This document shows positions 24,648 through 32,021 of a DNA stretch of 53,041 nt, in pieces. The position numbers and the translations under genes were made by a program. Under the pieces are notes generated by a model. The model was not told the DNA's origin. It was given only the letters and a program-made list of their open reading frames with translations, and ran no database searches. Source of the stretch: Opitutus sp. GTDB lineage: Bacteria > Verrucomicrobiota > Verrucomicrobiia > Opitutales > Opitutaceae. The DNA is taken from assembly GCA_013821985.1 (NCBI GenBank), contig PNJQ01000017.1:1-53041 (forward strand), given 5' to 3'. Within the stretch, counting starts at the first letter, position 1. Every line of letters begins with the position of its first letter.

Positions 24648-27047
24648 TCAGAGAAAATCTTTCATGCTGTCGCTGGACTCGACGGGTGCGGGCGCGGCGG
24701 GCGCCTGCGTGAGCGCCGCGAGATCGTCGGCGCTGAGCGCCTCGCCGGCGGCGCGGGTGCGGCCGGCGATCGCGGCGCGCTGCTGCTGCGCGCCGACGTC
24801 GGCGGCGATGCCGTGCGCGAGCTGCGCGGAGCGCTCGGTGGCGAAGGCGTCGCGCGCGGGGGCCTGGGCGAGGCGCTTGGCGAGCGGGCGATTGGCTGCC
24901 CGCTCCGGCGCGGCGGCTTCATCGTGGCGCGGCGCAGTGGCCGGCGTGATGGTTTCAACCCCGGAGAGAAGCGCACGAGACGTGCTGGGGAGCGTTGACG
25001 GAGCGGGCAGATGGGTGACGGGCTCGGCGATGCCGGCCTCGCGCTGGAGCGCCACGTTGTGCGCATCGTCGGCGGCGAGCTGCGCGTTTTCCTCGGCGGC
25101 GCGGTCGCGCACTTCGTTGACCACGCGGGCGCGCACCAGGCGCGCGATCTCGCCGGCCTCCGCGCTGATCGCAGCGTGGTTGAGCATGTCGATCGGCACG
25201 CCGCGGCGGCGCACGGCGCCGAGGTAGGCGCCCTTGAGATCGGTGACGAAGAGCGTGCCAGGGCGCGCGGGGTCGAAGTAGCCGAGCACGTCGGTGCCGT
25301 CGGGCAGCTTCATCACTTCGGAGTCGGCGTCGGCGAACGTGTAGCCGGTGCCGGCGTGCGAGAAGGTGAGGCGGAGATTCTTGAGCGTGATTTTTTTCGG
25401 CGTGAGCAGCAGGCACGCGAGCACGTAGTCCGCGATCTTCTGGAAGCGCGTCTCGGCGATCAGGCGCTGCCAGCGCTCGAGCGAGGATTCGCGGCGCGGG
25501 AGCGGCACGGCCTGCAGCAGCTGCTCCTGGTCGAGCGTGGCGAGCGCGCTCTCGCTCACCTCGCCGGCGACGCCGGGCAGCTGGTAGACGAAGCGCTCGG
25601 CGAAGCCGATCATGCGGTGGTCGTCGCGCTGCTCGAGGCGGGTGAAGAGCGCGTTGAGGCCGTCGAGCGCCTGGTCGATCGTGAAGAACGGCACGCGCAG
25701 CTGCGCGGCCTGCTCGGGCGAAAGCTGCTCGAGCGCGAAGAGTTTTTCCGCGTAGGCGACCTTCGCCTCAAGGTCGGCCGGCTTGTCCTGGTAGCTGCTG
25801 CCCTTCTGGCCGGGCGCGGCGCCGAGGCGGTTCCACGCGGTGCGGAAGAGCGACTCGATCCAACCCTTTTCCCAGGGCTTGCCGCCGCCTTGCACGAAGC
25901 CGTTGCCGAGCGTCTTGTCGGCGATCAGGCCGGTGCGCGCCACCTGCACGCCGAGCAGCAGCTCGAGCGCGAGTTCGAAGTCGGCCGTGATCGCGGCCGA
26001 GGCGTTTTCGCAGAGGATGGTGACGCCGTAGTCGGCCGGGCGGCCGTAGGTGCTGAACACCACGTGCAGGAGCGATTGCACGTCGCCGCGCGTGATGCTG
26101 ATGCGCGTGCGTTTCTCCTCGGAGGTCTCGCCCTCGCCTTCCACGAGGTCGGCGTGCGCGGCGGTGCGGGCGTCGGCCTGCGCGCGCTCCTTCTTCGTGA
26201 GCTTGAAGCGCGGGACGATGGCGATCGCCAGCTTGCGGCGCGTGGCGACATCGATCGCGAGCAAGCCGGCGCAGCGGCAGATTTCCCAGCGGCGCTTCAC
26301 GGGGTTGAAGGCGCGCACGAGGAAATCGAGTTCGAAGTCGTCGATCGTGATCAGTTGCAGCGGGCGCAGGGCCGAGGTGTCGCGCACGACGTGCGGGATG
26401 TAGCGCTGCATCGCGGCGAATCCGCGGCGGGCGAAGGCGCGCTGCGCGCGCGAGGGCTGCTTGGTGTAGAGATTGGATTTGCCCCAGCCGCCCGGATAAA
26501 AGCCGAACGGCCAGCGCGCCGGCACGTCCTCGGTCGGGCGCGTGCATTTGAAAAACTCCACCCACGTGCCGTAGCCGGGGATCGATTTGCCTGCGGCCCA
26601 CTCGGCGCGGATGTCTTCCATCACGGCGCGCGTGGACTTGTCGCGCTTGTTCGCCTCGACGCGGCGCTTGAACTCCTGGACGAACTCCGCCGGCAGCTGC
26701 TCGTTCGGTTTCGCGTAGATCTTCGCGAGCGCGCGCCAGCCGGTGCCTTTCTTCGCGCGCTCGAAGGCGCGGAACTTGTAGTAGAGCCGGATCAGGTTGG
26801 GCGCGGAGAAGCCGTTGCCCGCGTAGGCGACGGCGAGGCGATCCGCCGCGGCGACGATGCCGTCGGGCGCGGTGGCCATTTCGCCGAGGAGCTGGAGCAG
26901 GAGCGAGACGCGCTGCTTCTGCACGAGCGAGAGGCCCTCGTAGACCTGGTGATCCGTGAACGGCACGACGGCCGCGACGTGCGCGGGCATCACCATCTCG
27001 GCCGGGGTGACGGTGAGCGCGGAGGATTGGGCGGCGATTTCGTTCAT
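24648..27047 (-). CDS. MuA-like DDE transposase
   Basis: 799 residues, longer than MuA (663). A helical N-terminal part (about 1-220) should bind the ends. The RNase-H-like core follows, with the first Asp in LITIDDFELDF (236/237), the second position in VTILCENASAA (Glu347 where Asp is usual, compare DNTRG in MuA), and the third acidic residue in KGWIESLF (Glu398). A mu-transposase C-terminal beta domain follows, and then an Ala-rich tail (about 690-799) that could contact the MuB-like partner. The enzyme would cut and join the prophage ends for integration and replication. The Asp-to-Glu change is the main oddity. Confidence 0.92.
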   Translation of the reverse strand: MNEIAAQSSALTVTPAEMVMPAHVAAVVPFTDHQVYEGLSLVQKQRVSLLLQLLGEMATAPDGIVAAADRLAVAYAGNGFSAPNLIRLYYKFRAFERAKKGTGWRALAKIYAKPNEQLPAEFVQEFKRRVEANKRDKSTRAVMEDIRAEWAAGKSIPGYGTWVEFFKCTRPTEDVPARWPFGFYPGGWGKSNLYTKQPSRAQRAFARRGFAAMQRYIPHVVRDTSALRPLQLITIDDFELDFLVRAFNPVKRRWEICRCAGLLAIDVATRRKLAIAIVPRFKLTKKERAQADARTAAHADLVEGEGETSEEKRTRISITRGDVQSLLHVVFSTYGRPADYGVTILCENASAAITADFELALELLLGVQVARTGLIADKTLGNGFVQGGGKPWEKGWIESLFRTAWNRLGAAPGQKGSSYQDKPADLEAKVAYAEKLFALEQLSPEQAAQLRVPFFTIDQALDGLNALFTRLEQRDDHRMIGFAERFVYQLPGVAGEVSESALATLDQEQLLQAVPLPRRESSLERWQRLIAETRFQKIADYVLACLLLTPKKITLKNLRLTFSHAGTGYTFADADSEVMKLPDGTDVLGYFDPARPGTLFVTDLKGAYLGAVRRRGVPIDMLNHAAISAEAGEIARLVRARVVNEVRDRAAEENAQLAADDAHNVALQREAGIAEPVTHLPAPSTLPSTSRALLSGVETITPATAPRHDEAAAPERAANRPLAKRLAQAPARDAFATERSAQLAHGIAADVGAQQQRAAIAGRTRAAGEALSADDLAALTQAPAAPAPVESSDSMKDFL

Positions 27048-27051
27048 GGGA

Positions 27052-27753
27052 TTATTCCTGGCGGGTGAGCTTCGCCTTGAGCTGGCGGAGACGTTCGAGG
27101 CGGTCGGCCAGCTGGCGCTCGAAGTCGTCGAGCTGTTTCGCGGTGAAACGCTTCAGCTGGTTCGGATCGAGGAACACCTGGTCGAAGTTGATGAAGAGCT
27201 GGCCGGCGTCCTCGAGGAGGGTGTCGGTGTCGGCCGCGATCGCGCCCGTGCCACGCGCGCCGCCGCCGCTGGTGGCATCCTTGATGCCGAACTCATCGAG
27301 CAGATCGTTGAGGCTGCGCTCGCCGATGAACTCGGTCAGGCGCCCGATGAATTTCCGAATGTTACCCGACTGGGTAACATTTGAGAGGGTCACGTCGCCG
27401 CCGGCGGTGAGCGCGAGCATTTCCTGCTTCGAGGGTTTCAGCTCCTCGAGCACCTGGATCGAGAGGCGCATGAAGAACGACGCGTTCTTGCGCGCGGTGC
27501 TCTCCGTCCAGTAGCCGCCGCGCGTGAGGTGGGATTTTTTCCACTCCTCGAATTGCCCGCGCGGCAGGCTCTTCTTGACCGCGTGCAGGCCGATGCCGAC
27601 GAGGATCGCGCGCACGGAGTTCTCCACGTTGGAGCGCGCGATCTGCGTGAATTCGGCGGCGACGCTGTCGCTGAATTTCTTGCGGTGCGGAGCCGGCACG
27701 TCGACGGAGTCGAGCAGCACGAGCGCGGCAGTGGCTTTGAAGTTACCTTGCAT
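27052..27753 (-). CDS. DUF3102-like prophage early protein
   Basis: 233 residues. The segment AVKKSLPRGQFEEWKKSHL matches the K-x-x-L-P-H/R-G-x-F-x-x-W core of DUF3102, and WTESTARKNASFFMRLS follows it as in that family. A C-terminal coiled coil ends the protein (LDDFERQLADRLERLRQLKA). DUF3102 proteins are often encoded near phage or plasmid DNA-binding genes. The gene lies four bases upstream of the transposase gene. A perfect 10-bp inverted repeat lies inside it at 27358-27381. Confidence 0.72.
   Translation of the reverse strand: MQGNFKATAALVLLDSVDVPAPHRKKFSDSVAAEFTQIARSNVENSVRAILVGIGLHAVKKSLPRGQFEEWKKSHLTRGGYWTESTARKNASFFMRLSIQVLEELKPSKQEMLALTAGGDVTLSNVTQSGNIRKFIGRLTEFIGERSLNDLLDEFGIKDATSGGGARGTGAIAADTDTLLEDAGQLFINFDQVFLDPNQLKRFTAKQLDDFERQLADRLERLRQLKAKLTRQE
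27358..27381. promoter_or_regulatory. Perfect inverted repeat inside the DUF3102-like gene
   Basis: AATGTTACCC and GGGTAACATT form a perfect 10-bp stem with loop GACT. It is A/T-richer than the surrounding coding DNA. It could be a binding site for a prophage regulator or an RNA hairpin that sets expression of the downstream transposase. Confidence 0.5.
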
Positions 27754-27783
27754 GGCGAATGCGGAATGCGGAGTGCGGATTGC
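27754..27783 (-). repeat. Degenerate 7-bp tandem array filling a prophage gap
   Basis: Plus-strand units GGCGAAT, GCGGAAT, GCGGAGT and GCGGATT occupy the whole space between a stop (27784-27786) and the next start (27753). On the coding strand this is the GCATTCC-type repeat of the host array at 5143-5170. Confidence 0.85.
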
Positions 27784-28197
27784 TCAGGCGGCGTGCGTGA
27801 TGCGTGCGACGTCTTCGGCGGCGTCGGTCTTGCGTTCCTCGATCGAGCGGAATCCGCCGAAGTCGCCGGCGACGGCCGTGATCAGCTCGTGACGCTCGCG
27901 CTGCGCGGCCTCGATGCGCGGATCGTCGTTTTCGATTTGGCCCGCGAATACGCGCGCCCACAGAGCCGACACGCGCATGCCGAGGCGGTCGGCCTTGTTG
28001 AGCTCGGCGCGCGCATGCGGCGCGGCATCGCGATAGAGCATCGCGCTGTTGATCATCCGTGCCGCGCAGAAGGGCGCGCCGCCGAGTCCGGTGCTGTCGA
28101 CCACGCGACGGAAGCGCGGGCCGCGGCGATAGCCGGTGCGCTCCTTCGTCATCGGAAAGCGGATGGAGTAAACGTTGCGGGGTTGTGCAGTGCTCAT
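27784..28197 (-). CDS. Hypothetical prophage early protein
   Basis: 137 residues, basic N-terminus (MTKERTGYRRGPRFRRVVDS) and a helical C-terminus (IEAAQRERHELITAVAGDFG). It overlaps the upstream gene by four bases. It lies between the regulators and the transposase gene, where Mu relatives carry small regulatory genes. No family is recognised. Confidence 0.65.
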   Translation of the reverse strand: MSTAQPRNVYSIRFPMTKERTGYRRGPRFRRVVDSTGLGGAPFCAARMINSAMLYRDAAPHARAELNKADRLGMRVSALWARVFAGQIENDDPRIEAAQRERHELITAVAGDFGGFRSIEERKTDAAEDVARITHAA

Positions 28198-28508
28198 GAT
28201 TTTATCGGGGTTGAGGAAGAGGCCGACGGCGTCGCGATGCGGGCGACCGGCTTCGCATCGTGGCAGAGGTGCGACGCCGTCGGGTTGTTACGCGCCCCGC
28301 CTTCGCGGGACAGAAAGAGGGAGGTCTCGCTGCGCAGGAGCTGCTCGCGCTTTTCGAGGCGCAGCTGCGCGTGGTGCCAATGCGTGAGCGCGAGCGAGGC
28401 GTCGGCCACAGTCGGCGCGCTGGCGGCGACTTCGGCCAGGTGCGCGACGAGCGTGGTGTCGTTCTTCACGAGCGCGCGGATCTGGAGCATCGCGGTGGGG
28501 TCGTTCAT
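28194..28508 (-). CDS. Small hypothetical prophage early protein
   Basis: 104 residues from the ATG at 28508. This start overlaps the previous stop; a longer reading upstream only repeats the neighbour gene in another frame. It has a helical region (LALTHWHHAQLRLEKREQLL) and a Ser/Pro-rich tail. The family is unknown. Confidence 0.6.
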   Translation of the reverse strand: MNDPTAMLQIRALVKNDTTLVAHLAEVAASAPTVADASLALTHWHHAQLRLEKREQLLRSETSLFLSREGGARNNPTASHLCHDAKPVARIATPSASSSTPIKS

Positions 28509-28834
28509 GCGGCGACGGAGCGGAGGAGTTCGGTGGCCTCGCGCTGGATCTCGCGCAGCTGCGCGGGTGTCAGCTCGGCGAGGAACGTGCGGCGCTGCGG
28601 GCCGGTGAGCATCGAAAGCACCCAGCGGCGATATTCGTCGACGGTCACGCGCAGGTTGCGGCGCGATTGCACGAGTGCGCTGTCGAGCGCCACCAGCTTG
28701 CCCTCGTCGATATGATCGAGCACGTGCTGCAACGAGTAGCCGAGCTTCGCCGCGATCTCCGTCACGGAGACCGTCGTGCGATCGGGAAAGTCGATGCACG
28801 CAAAGGTGAGCGAGAGCTGGTGCGCGGTGGCCAT
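28505..28834 (-). CDS. MerR/excisionase-like DNA-binding protein of the prophage
   Basis: 109 residues. VSVTEIAAKLGYSLQHVLDH followed by IDEGKLVALDSA is a winged helix-turn-helix of the excisionase/MerR type (about 22-55). The remaining helices (RRTFLAELTPAQLREIQREA) may mediate dimerisation. It is the third gene from the early promoter and is likely a regulator of early or late transcription. The exact role is unknown. Confidence 0.72.
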   Translation of the reverse strand: MATAHQLSLTFACIDFPDRTTVSVTEIAAKLGYSLQHVLDHIDEGKLVALDSALVQSRRNLRVTVDEYRRWVLSMLTGPQRRTFLAELTPAQLREIQREATELLRSVAA

Positions 28835-28835
28835 G

Positions 28836-29054
28836 TTACTTCACGCCTTCGAGGATGGCCTTGAGCGTCATCTGCTCTTTCCGCTGCTGCTGGAGATGGT
28901 AGAGCGCGCGCTGCGCGATCTCGCCTTCCTCCTGCGGACACGTGACGACGAGCGCGGTGAGCACCTGCTCGCGTTCGCGCTCGCTCAGCGTGTCGATAAA
29001 CCGGAACGCGATCTGCGCGGTCGTGCGCAGCGCGGCTGTCTCGAGGTCAGACAC
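28836..29054 (-). CDS. Small helical prophage early protein
   Basis: 72 residues from the GTG at 29054, which overlaps the end of the Ner-like gene by eight bases. It is mostly helical (FRFIDTLSEREREQVLTALV; EIAQRALYHLQQQRKEQMTL). It ends one base before the next gene. No family is recognised. Confidence 0.6.
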   Translation of the reverse strand: MSDLETAALRTTAQIAFRFIDTLSEREREQVLTALVVTCPQEEGEIAQRALYHLQQQRKEQMTLKAILEGVK

Positions 29055-29223
29055 CGAGCACCTCCCGGATCTTGGCGCGCAGCAGCGGGAACTTGGCGCC
29101 ATGGATCGCGGCGCTCACCGTCGGGCGCGGCCGTGCGAGTTGCTTCGCGAGGTCGGTCACAGAGAGGTCGAGGTCGACCAGGCGTTTTTTGAGGGTTTTC
29201 CCCGCTTGCTTTCGTTGACGCAT
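29047..29223 (-). CDS. Ner/Cro-like early regulator
   Basis: 58 residues from the ATG at 29223 (MRQRKQAGKTLKKRLVDLDL). A TTG start at 29253 is open but lies inside the promoter, so it is less likely. The helix-turn-helix SVTDLAKQLARPRPTVSAAI is followed by HGAKFP. It is the first gene of the leftward early operon, divergent from the XRE repressor, exactly the place of ner in Mu. It should switch the phage to the lytic programme by repressing repressor transcription and tuning early transcription. Confidence 0.78.
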   Translation of the reverse strand: MRQRKQAGKTLKKRLVDLDLSVTDLAKQLARPRPTVSAAIHGAKFPLLRAKIREVLGV

Positions 29224-29239
29224 TTTCGGATGAACTAGG

Positions 29240-29268
29240 TTTACAACTGTCAACTGCGTTTACGTCAA
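29240..29268 (-). promoter_or_regulatory. Early promoter (leftward), predicted
   Basis: On the minus strand the -35 element TTGACG (29263-29268) and the -10 element TGTAAA (29240-29245) are separated by 17 bases. Transcription would start near 29233, about ten bases before the Ner-like ATG. Two GTCAAC motifs cover the -35 element and the spacer, so repressor binding would block it. Confidence 0.6.
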
Positions 29269-29292
29269 CCGAAAATATCAACCGAATTGACA
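29249..29292. promoter_or_regulatory. Operator cluster: repeated GTCAAC-type motifs
   Basis: GTCAAC at 29249-29254 and 29264-29269, ATCAAC at 29277-29282, and the inverse TTGACA at 29287-29292. They fill the space between the divergent regulator genes. A second group lies inside the repressor gene at 29488-29517. Confidence 0.6.
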
Positions 29293-29772
29293 AAGCAGGT
29301 GTCTCATTCCCCGCCCCCTTGGGCCGACCGCCTCAAGCGGCTGCGCGCCACTCTCCAACTCAGCCAAGACGAAATGGCAGAGCGGCTGGGCGTGTCTCGC
29401 GTATGGCTATCCTACTTGGAAAACGCGCAGCGCGAGGTGAACGAGCTACTTCAGATCAAGATTGAGCGGCTGGAAAAAGTGGCGGGAGTTGACAGCGAGC
29501 ACGTCAACCCAGTTGACGAGAAGCGCCTGAATTTAGGTGAAAAAGCGAGGGGCGTCGAAGAGACCCGCTCGGATATCTATGGCGTGGTGGCCTCTCGGTT
29601 CACAGACAGGAAGTCGCCCTCCACGCGCAAGGATTGCGAAGACTACTTCACGCAACTGATGGACGCAGCCGATCTCGCCGAAAACCCGAACGCATTCCCG
29701 GTGCTTTTCGAGCGATTGAAACGTCAGTTTCCTCTCGACGAATGGCCGCCGCCGCCGCCACCAGCTGACTGA
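29287..29772 (+). CDS. XRE-family repressor (Mu c-like lysogeny repressor)
   Basis: 161 residues if it starts at TTG 29287. GTG 29299 is an alternative, and neither has a clear Shine-Dalgarno sequence, so a leaderless message is possible. The XRE helix-turn-helix is at about residues 13-65 (WADRLKRLRATLQLSQDEMA, then ERLGVSRVWLSYLENAQR). The C-terminal part is hydrophilic and lacks the Ser/Lys pair of a LexA-type self-cleaving domain. It is divergent from the Ner-like gene across the operator cluster, so it is the likely lysogeny repressor. A second motif cluster lies in its own coding sequence. Confidence 0.82.
   Translation: MTKQVSHSPPPWADRLKRLRATLQLSQDEMAERLGVSRVWLSYLENAQREVNELLQIKIERLEKVAGVDSEHVNPVDEKRLNLGEKARGVEETRSDIYGVVASRFTDRKSPSTRKDCEDYFTQLMDAADLAENPNAFPVLFERLKRQFPLDEWPPPPPPAD
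29488..29517. promoter_or_regulatory. Second GTTGAC/GTCAAC cluster, inside the repressor gene
   Basis: GTTGAC at 29488-29493, GTCAAC at 29503-29508 and GTTGAC at 29512-29517. Three copies within 30 bases is well above expectation and matches the motif of the intergenic operator. Confidence 0.5.
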
Positions 29773-29779
29773 TCACGCG

Positions 29780-30115
29780 ATGAAAGCGCTGCTCGCTTCC
29801 GCTTTTCTCCTCCTCGCCACTCACGCTGCGCCGAGTAGCGCGCCGGATCCAAACAAGCGATTGGATCTCGGCCCCACGCCGTTCGCCTGGACGGCGAAGC
29901 ACCCGCGCACGTGGCCCTCGCACGTCACCCTGCGCATGCCGGTGTCGGTGAAACTCTACGAAGGCAAGGTCGAGATCGGCAGCGCGGTGCTCGTGCAAGG
30001 CCTGCGCATGGAGCTGCGCGGCGTGCAGGCGACGGGCATCCTTGAGGTGCGGCGCGGTTCGATCCGCTGTCTGGTCGATCACGCGGCGACGGATTTCCTC
30101 GAGAACCTGCGCTAG
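29780..30115 (+). CDS. Exported hypothetical prophage protein
   Basis: 111 residues with a signal peptide (MKALLASAFLLLATHAAPSS). A beta-rich domain follows (PSHVTLRMPVSVKLYEGKVE; GILEVRRGSIRCLVDHAA). It lies eight bases after the repressor gene in the same direction, so it may be co-expressed in the lysogen, possibly as a conversion or exclusion factor. No family is recognised. Confidence 0.65.
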   Translation: MKALLASAFLLLATHAAPSSAPDPNKRLDLGPTPFAWTAKHPRTWPSHVTLRMPVSVKLYEGKVEIGSAVLVQGLRMELRGVQATGILEVRRGSIRCLVDHAATDFLENLR

Positions 30116-30221
30116 CGCGGCGGCGTTTCCTCCGGCATTCTCCCGAGAGGGTATGGGAGAAAAAGGCTAATGGACTCCACCGGCTCAACCGGCTCCTAAA
30201 GGTTTTCTCCGCTTCCCGATA
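30116..30221. other. Gap before the late operon
   Basis: 106 bases. They contain a 7-bp hairpin (TTCTCCC 30138-30144 with GGGAGAA 30155-30161) followed by A residues, and a direct repeat CCGGCTC (30180-30186 and 30189-30195). A late promoter is expected here, but I see no convincing sigma-70 elements, so an activator may be needed. Confidence 0.4.
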
Positions 30222-30464
30222 TTGTCGGCGGCGTTGAACGCCCCGACTGCACAGATACTCGCATATTCGCCGCCCGTCGTCAACGGGGCGAATGTCAGCG
30301 TGCTCGTCCGCTCCGGTTCGCACGCGCTGAATCTCGCCGGCGAAGTCGTGCGCCTGCGCGCGCTGGCGGTGGATCTGCTGGCGCACACCGGCGGCCACGG
30401 CGCGATCATCCCGATCGATGCGCCGGGCAAGCCAGGCCCCAAACGCGGAGGCCACGTCCGATGA
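30222..30464 (+). CDS. Small hypothetical protein at the start of the late region
   Basis: 80 residues from a TTG start at 30222 (TTG 30234 is also possible). NVSVLVRSGSHALNLAGEVV and VDLLAHTGGHGAIIPIDAPG give a beta-rich small protein. It overlaps the hydrolase start (ATGA). The family is unknown and the start is uncertain. Confidence 0.5.
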   Translation: MSAALNAPTAQILAYSPPVVNGANVSVLVRSGSHALNLAGEVVRLRALAVDLLAHTGGHGAIIPIDAPGKPGPKRGGHVR

Positions 30465-31111
30465 GCCAGCGCGTTTTCATTTTCGTCAACGGCATCCTCG
30501 CGCGCCCCGGCGATCACGACGGCTGGACGGATCGCGCCGTCACCTGGACGCATTGCCGCTCGTTCCACCGCGCCGAGAAGTGGGAATACGCCGCCTCCGC
30601 GCTCACGCGCCGCTTTGGGCAGCAGGAGCGCGCGGAGAAGATCGCGACGATGATGGGCTACTACGAGCGCGCCGGCTACGAGATCGTGCTCGTGGGCCAC
30701 AGCAACGGGTGCGACATCATCGCGCGTGTGCTCGCTCTGCGCGGGCAGCAGCCCTGGTATTTCAAGCAGCGCGTTCGGAGCGCGCACCTTTTCTCGCCTG
30801 CGGCAGACGCGCCCGACTTTCTGCGCGCGCTCGAGGAGCGCGACGTCGCCCGCCTCGCCACCTACACCGCCGGGCGCGACCAAGCGCTGCGCCTGGGCAA
30901 GGTGTCGCGCACGCTGTTCGGCTGGGCGGGCCTCGGCTACGGCACAGCCGGGCTCGCTGCGCGCCCGATCGACGATCCGCGCGTGCTCAGTTTCCACGAA
31001 GGCGACTTCAGCCACTCCACCTGGTGGGAGAAAGGCGCGCGCTTCGAACAGACGATGCAGCAGCTGCACCGCACCGACGATCTCCTCGAACCGCTCAACG
31101 CCGCCGCATGA
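30461..31111 (+). CDS. Prophage alpha/beta-hydrolase with GHSNG nucleophile elbow
   Basis: 216 residues. The first strand is RVFIFVNGILARP and the nucleophile elbow is IVLVGHSNGCDIIARVLALR, with Ser as probable nucleophile. A candidate catalytic His is in DFSHSTWW near residue 185. There is no signal peptide. It overlaps both neighbours by four bases and lies in front of a lipoprotein and a membrane coiled-coil protein, the place where transposable phages keep lysis genes. An esterase acting on envelope lipids, comparable in role to LysB enzymes, is a reasonable guess but unproven. Confidence 0.75.
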   Translation: MSQRVFIFVNGILARPGDHDGWTDRAVTWTHCRSFHRAEKWEYAASALTRRFGQQERAEKIATMMGYYERAGYEIVLVGHSNGCDIIARVLALRGQQPWYFKQRVRSAHLFSPAADAPDFLRALEERDVARLATYTAGRDQALRLGKVSRTLFGWAGLGYGTAGLAARPIDDPRVLSFHEGDFSHSTWWEKGARFEQTMQQLHRTDDLLEPLNAAA

Positions 31112-31392
31112 AAACCCTCCGCCTCCTCGCTGCCATGATCCTCGCCTCGCTCCTCTCCAGTTGCGTTTCGCCCGACGGCTTCGTGCCGCCGATCACCGCC
31201 ACGAAGCTTGACTACGTGCGCACCGGAAAATTCTCCAGCACGACGGTGCACGTCGACGGCCTCCGCCGCGAAGGCGGCAAGGTCAAGGCCGACCGCGTGG
31301 AGATTCAGCACAACAACGCGTGGATCCCGAACATCAAGATCACCGCCGAGGGCTACGAGCGCACGCTCAAGCCCGGCGAGGAGTCGAAATAA
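31108..31392 (+). CDS. Small prophage lipoprotein (possible spanin-like)
   Basis: 94 residues from the ATG at 31108, overlapping the hydrolase stop. The lipoprotein signal ends LLSSC, giving Cys19 as the lipidated residue. The mature part is short and soluble (STTVHVDGLRREGGKVKADR; NIKITAEGYERTLKPGEESK). A small outer-membrane lipoprotein in this position could be an o-spanin, with the coiled-coil membrane protein at 31417 as partner. The mature domain lacks the Pro-rich character of Rz1, so the role is open. Confidence 0.68.
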   Translation: MKTLRLLAAMILASLLSSCVSPDGFVPPITATKLDYVRTGKFSSTTVHVDGLRREGGKVKADRVEIQHNNAWIPNIKITAEGYERTLKPGEESK

Positions 31393-31416
31393 GAGCACGC
31401 AACCAAGGCCCCCACG

Positions 31417-31773
31417 ATGCTCCCGCTGCTCGCTCAACTGTCCGCCCAGGCGATCCCGTCCTTCATTGTGTTCGTGGTCGGCGGCAGCGCGACGCTGTTC
31501 CTGATCAACCAGGCGCTCACGTTCTACAAATCGCATATGAAGGAGCAGCCGACTCCTGCGACGACCTACGCCACCAAGGACGAGGCAAAAAATCTGCACG
31601 GCCGCATCGCGCGCGAGCGCGAGGAGATCAACCGCGAACTCACCCGCATCGATGCCGAGCAGAAGGCGCTGCGCAACACGCTCGATCTCGAAATCAAGGA
31701 TCTCAACCGGCGGATCGATGCCGTGCCGGGCCGCACGATCCAGCTGCTGCGGGAAACGAAGGATCTCATTTGA
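31417..31773 (+). CDS. Membrane-anchored coiled-coil protein (DUF2730/Mu gp25-like)
   Basis: 118 residues. One N-terminal membrane helix (IPSFIVFVVGGSATLFLINQ, about 13-32) precedes a long charged coiled coil (NLHGRIAREREEINRELTRI, about 58-100). This architecture and position, two genes before the gp27-like gene, match Mu gp25 (DUF2730). It would also suit an i-spanin. It ends in TGATG, coupling it to the next gene. Confidence 0.65.
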   Translation: MLPLLAQLSAQAIPSFIVFVVGGSATLFLINQALTFYKSHMKEQPTPATTYATKDEAKNLHGRIAREREEINRELTRIDAEQKALRNTLDLEIKDLNRRIDAVPGRTIQLLRETKDLI

Positions 31774-32021
31774 TGAACGCTCTGCACGTCGACCTGTTGC
31801 TCGCGCTCCGTCCCGCGGCCGACTTCGGCCTCGCCGCGGCGGATCTGCTCACAGACATGCGTCGCGGCCGGCACTCCGCGCTGACGCTGCCGGAGATCGA
31901 GCGTGCGCTGCGCGAACTGGCGGATCGTTCGTTCGTTTTCTTTTTCACGTCGCCGCTCGGCAGCAAGCGCTGGCGCATCGGCGCGCTCGGCGTCTCCGCG
32001 CTGCAGGAGGAAAAGCTGTGA
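31773..32021 (+). CDS. Small winged-helix protein (Mu gp26-like position)
   Basis: 82 residues from ATG 31773 (one-base overlap). LLLALRPAADFGLAAADLLT, then LTLPEIERALRELADRSFVF, reads as a winged helix with helix 2-3 and wing. In Mu the gene between gp25 and gp27 has this size and type. It may be an accessory packaging or regulatory factor. Confidence 0.65.
   Translation: MNALHVDLLLALRPAADFGLAAADLLTDMRRGRHSALTLPEIERALRELADRSFVFFFTSPLGSKRWRIGALGVSALQEEKL

Noticed and set aside
25011..27068. 685-residue plus-strand open frame
   Set aside because: Antisense shadow of the transposase gene; no domain pattern.
30138..30161. Hairpin TTCTCCC/GGGAGAA as a terminator
   Set aside because: It is followed by A residues on the plus strand and lacks a T tract on either strand.
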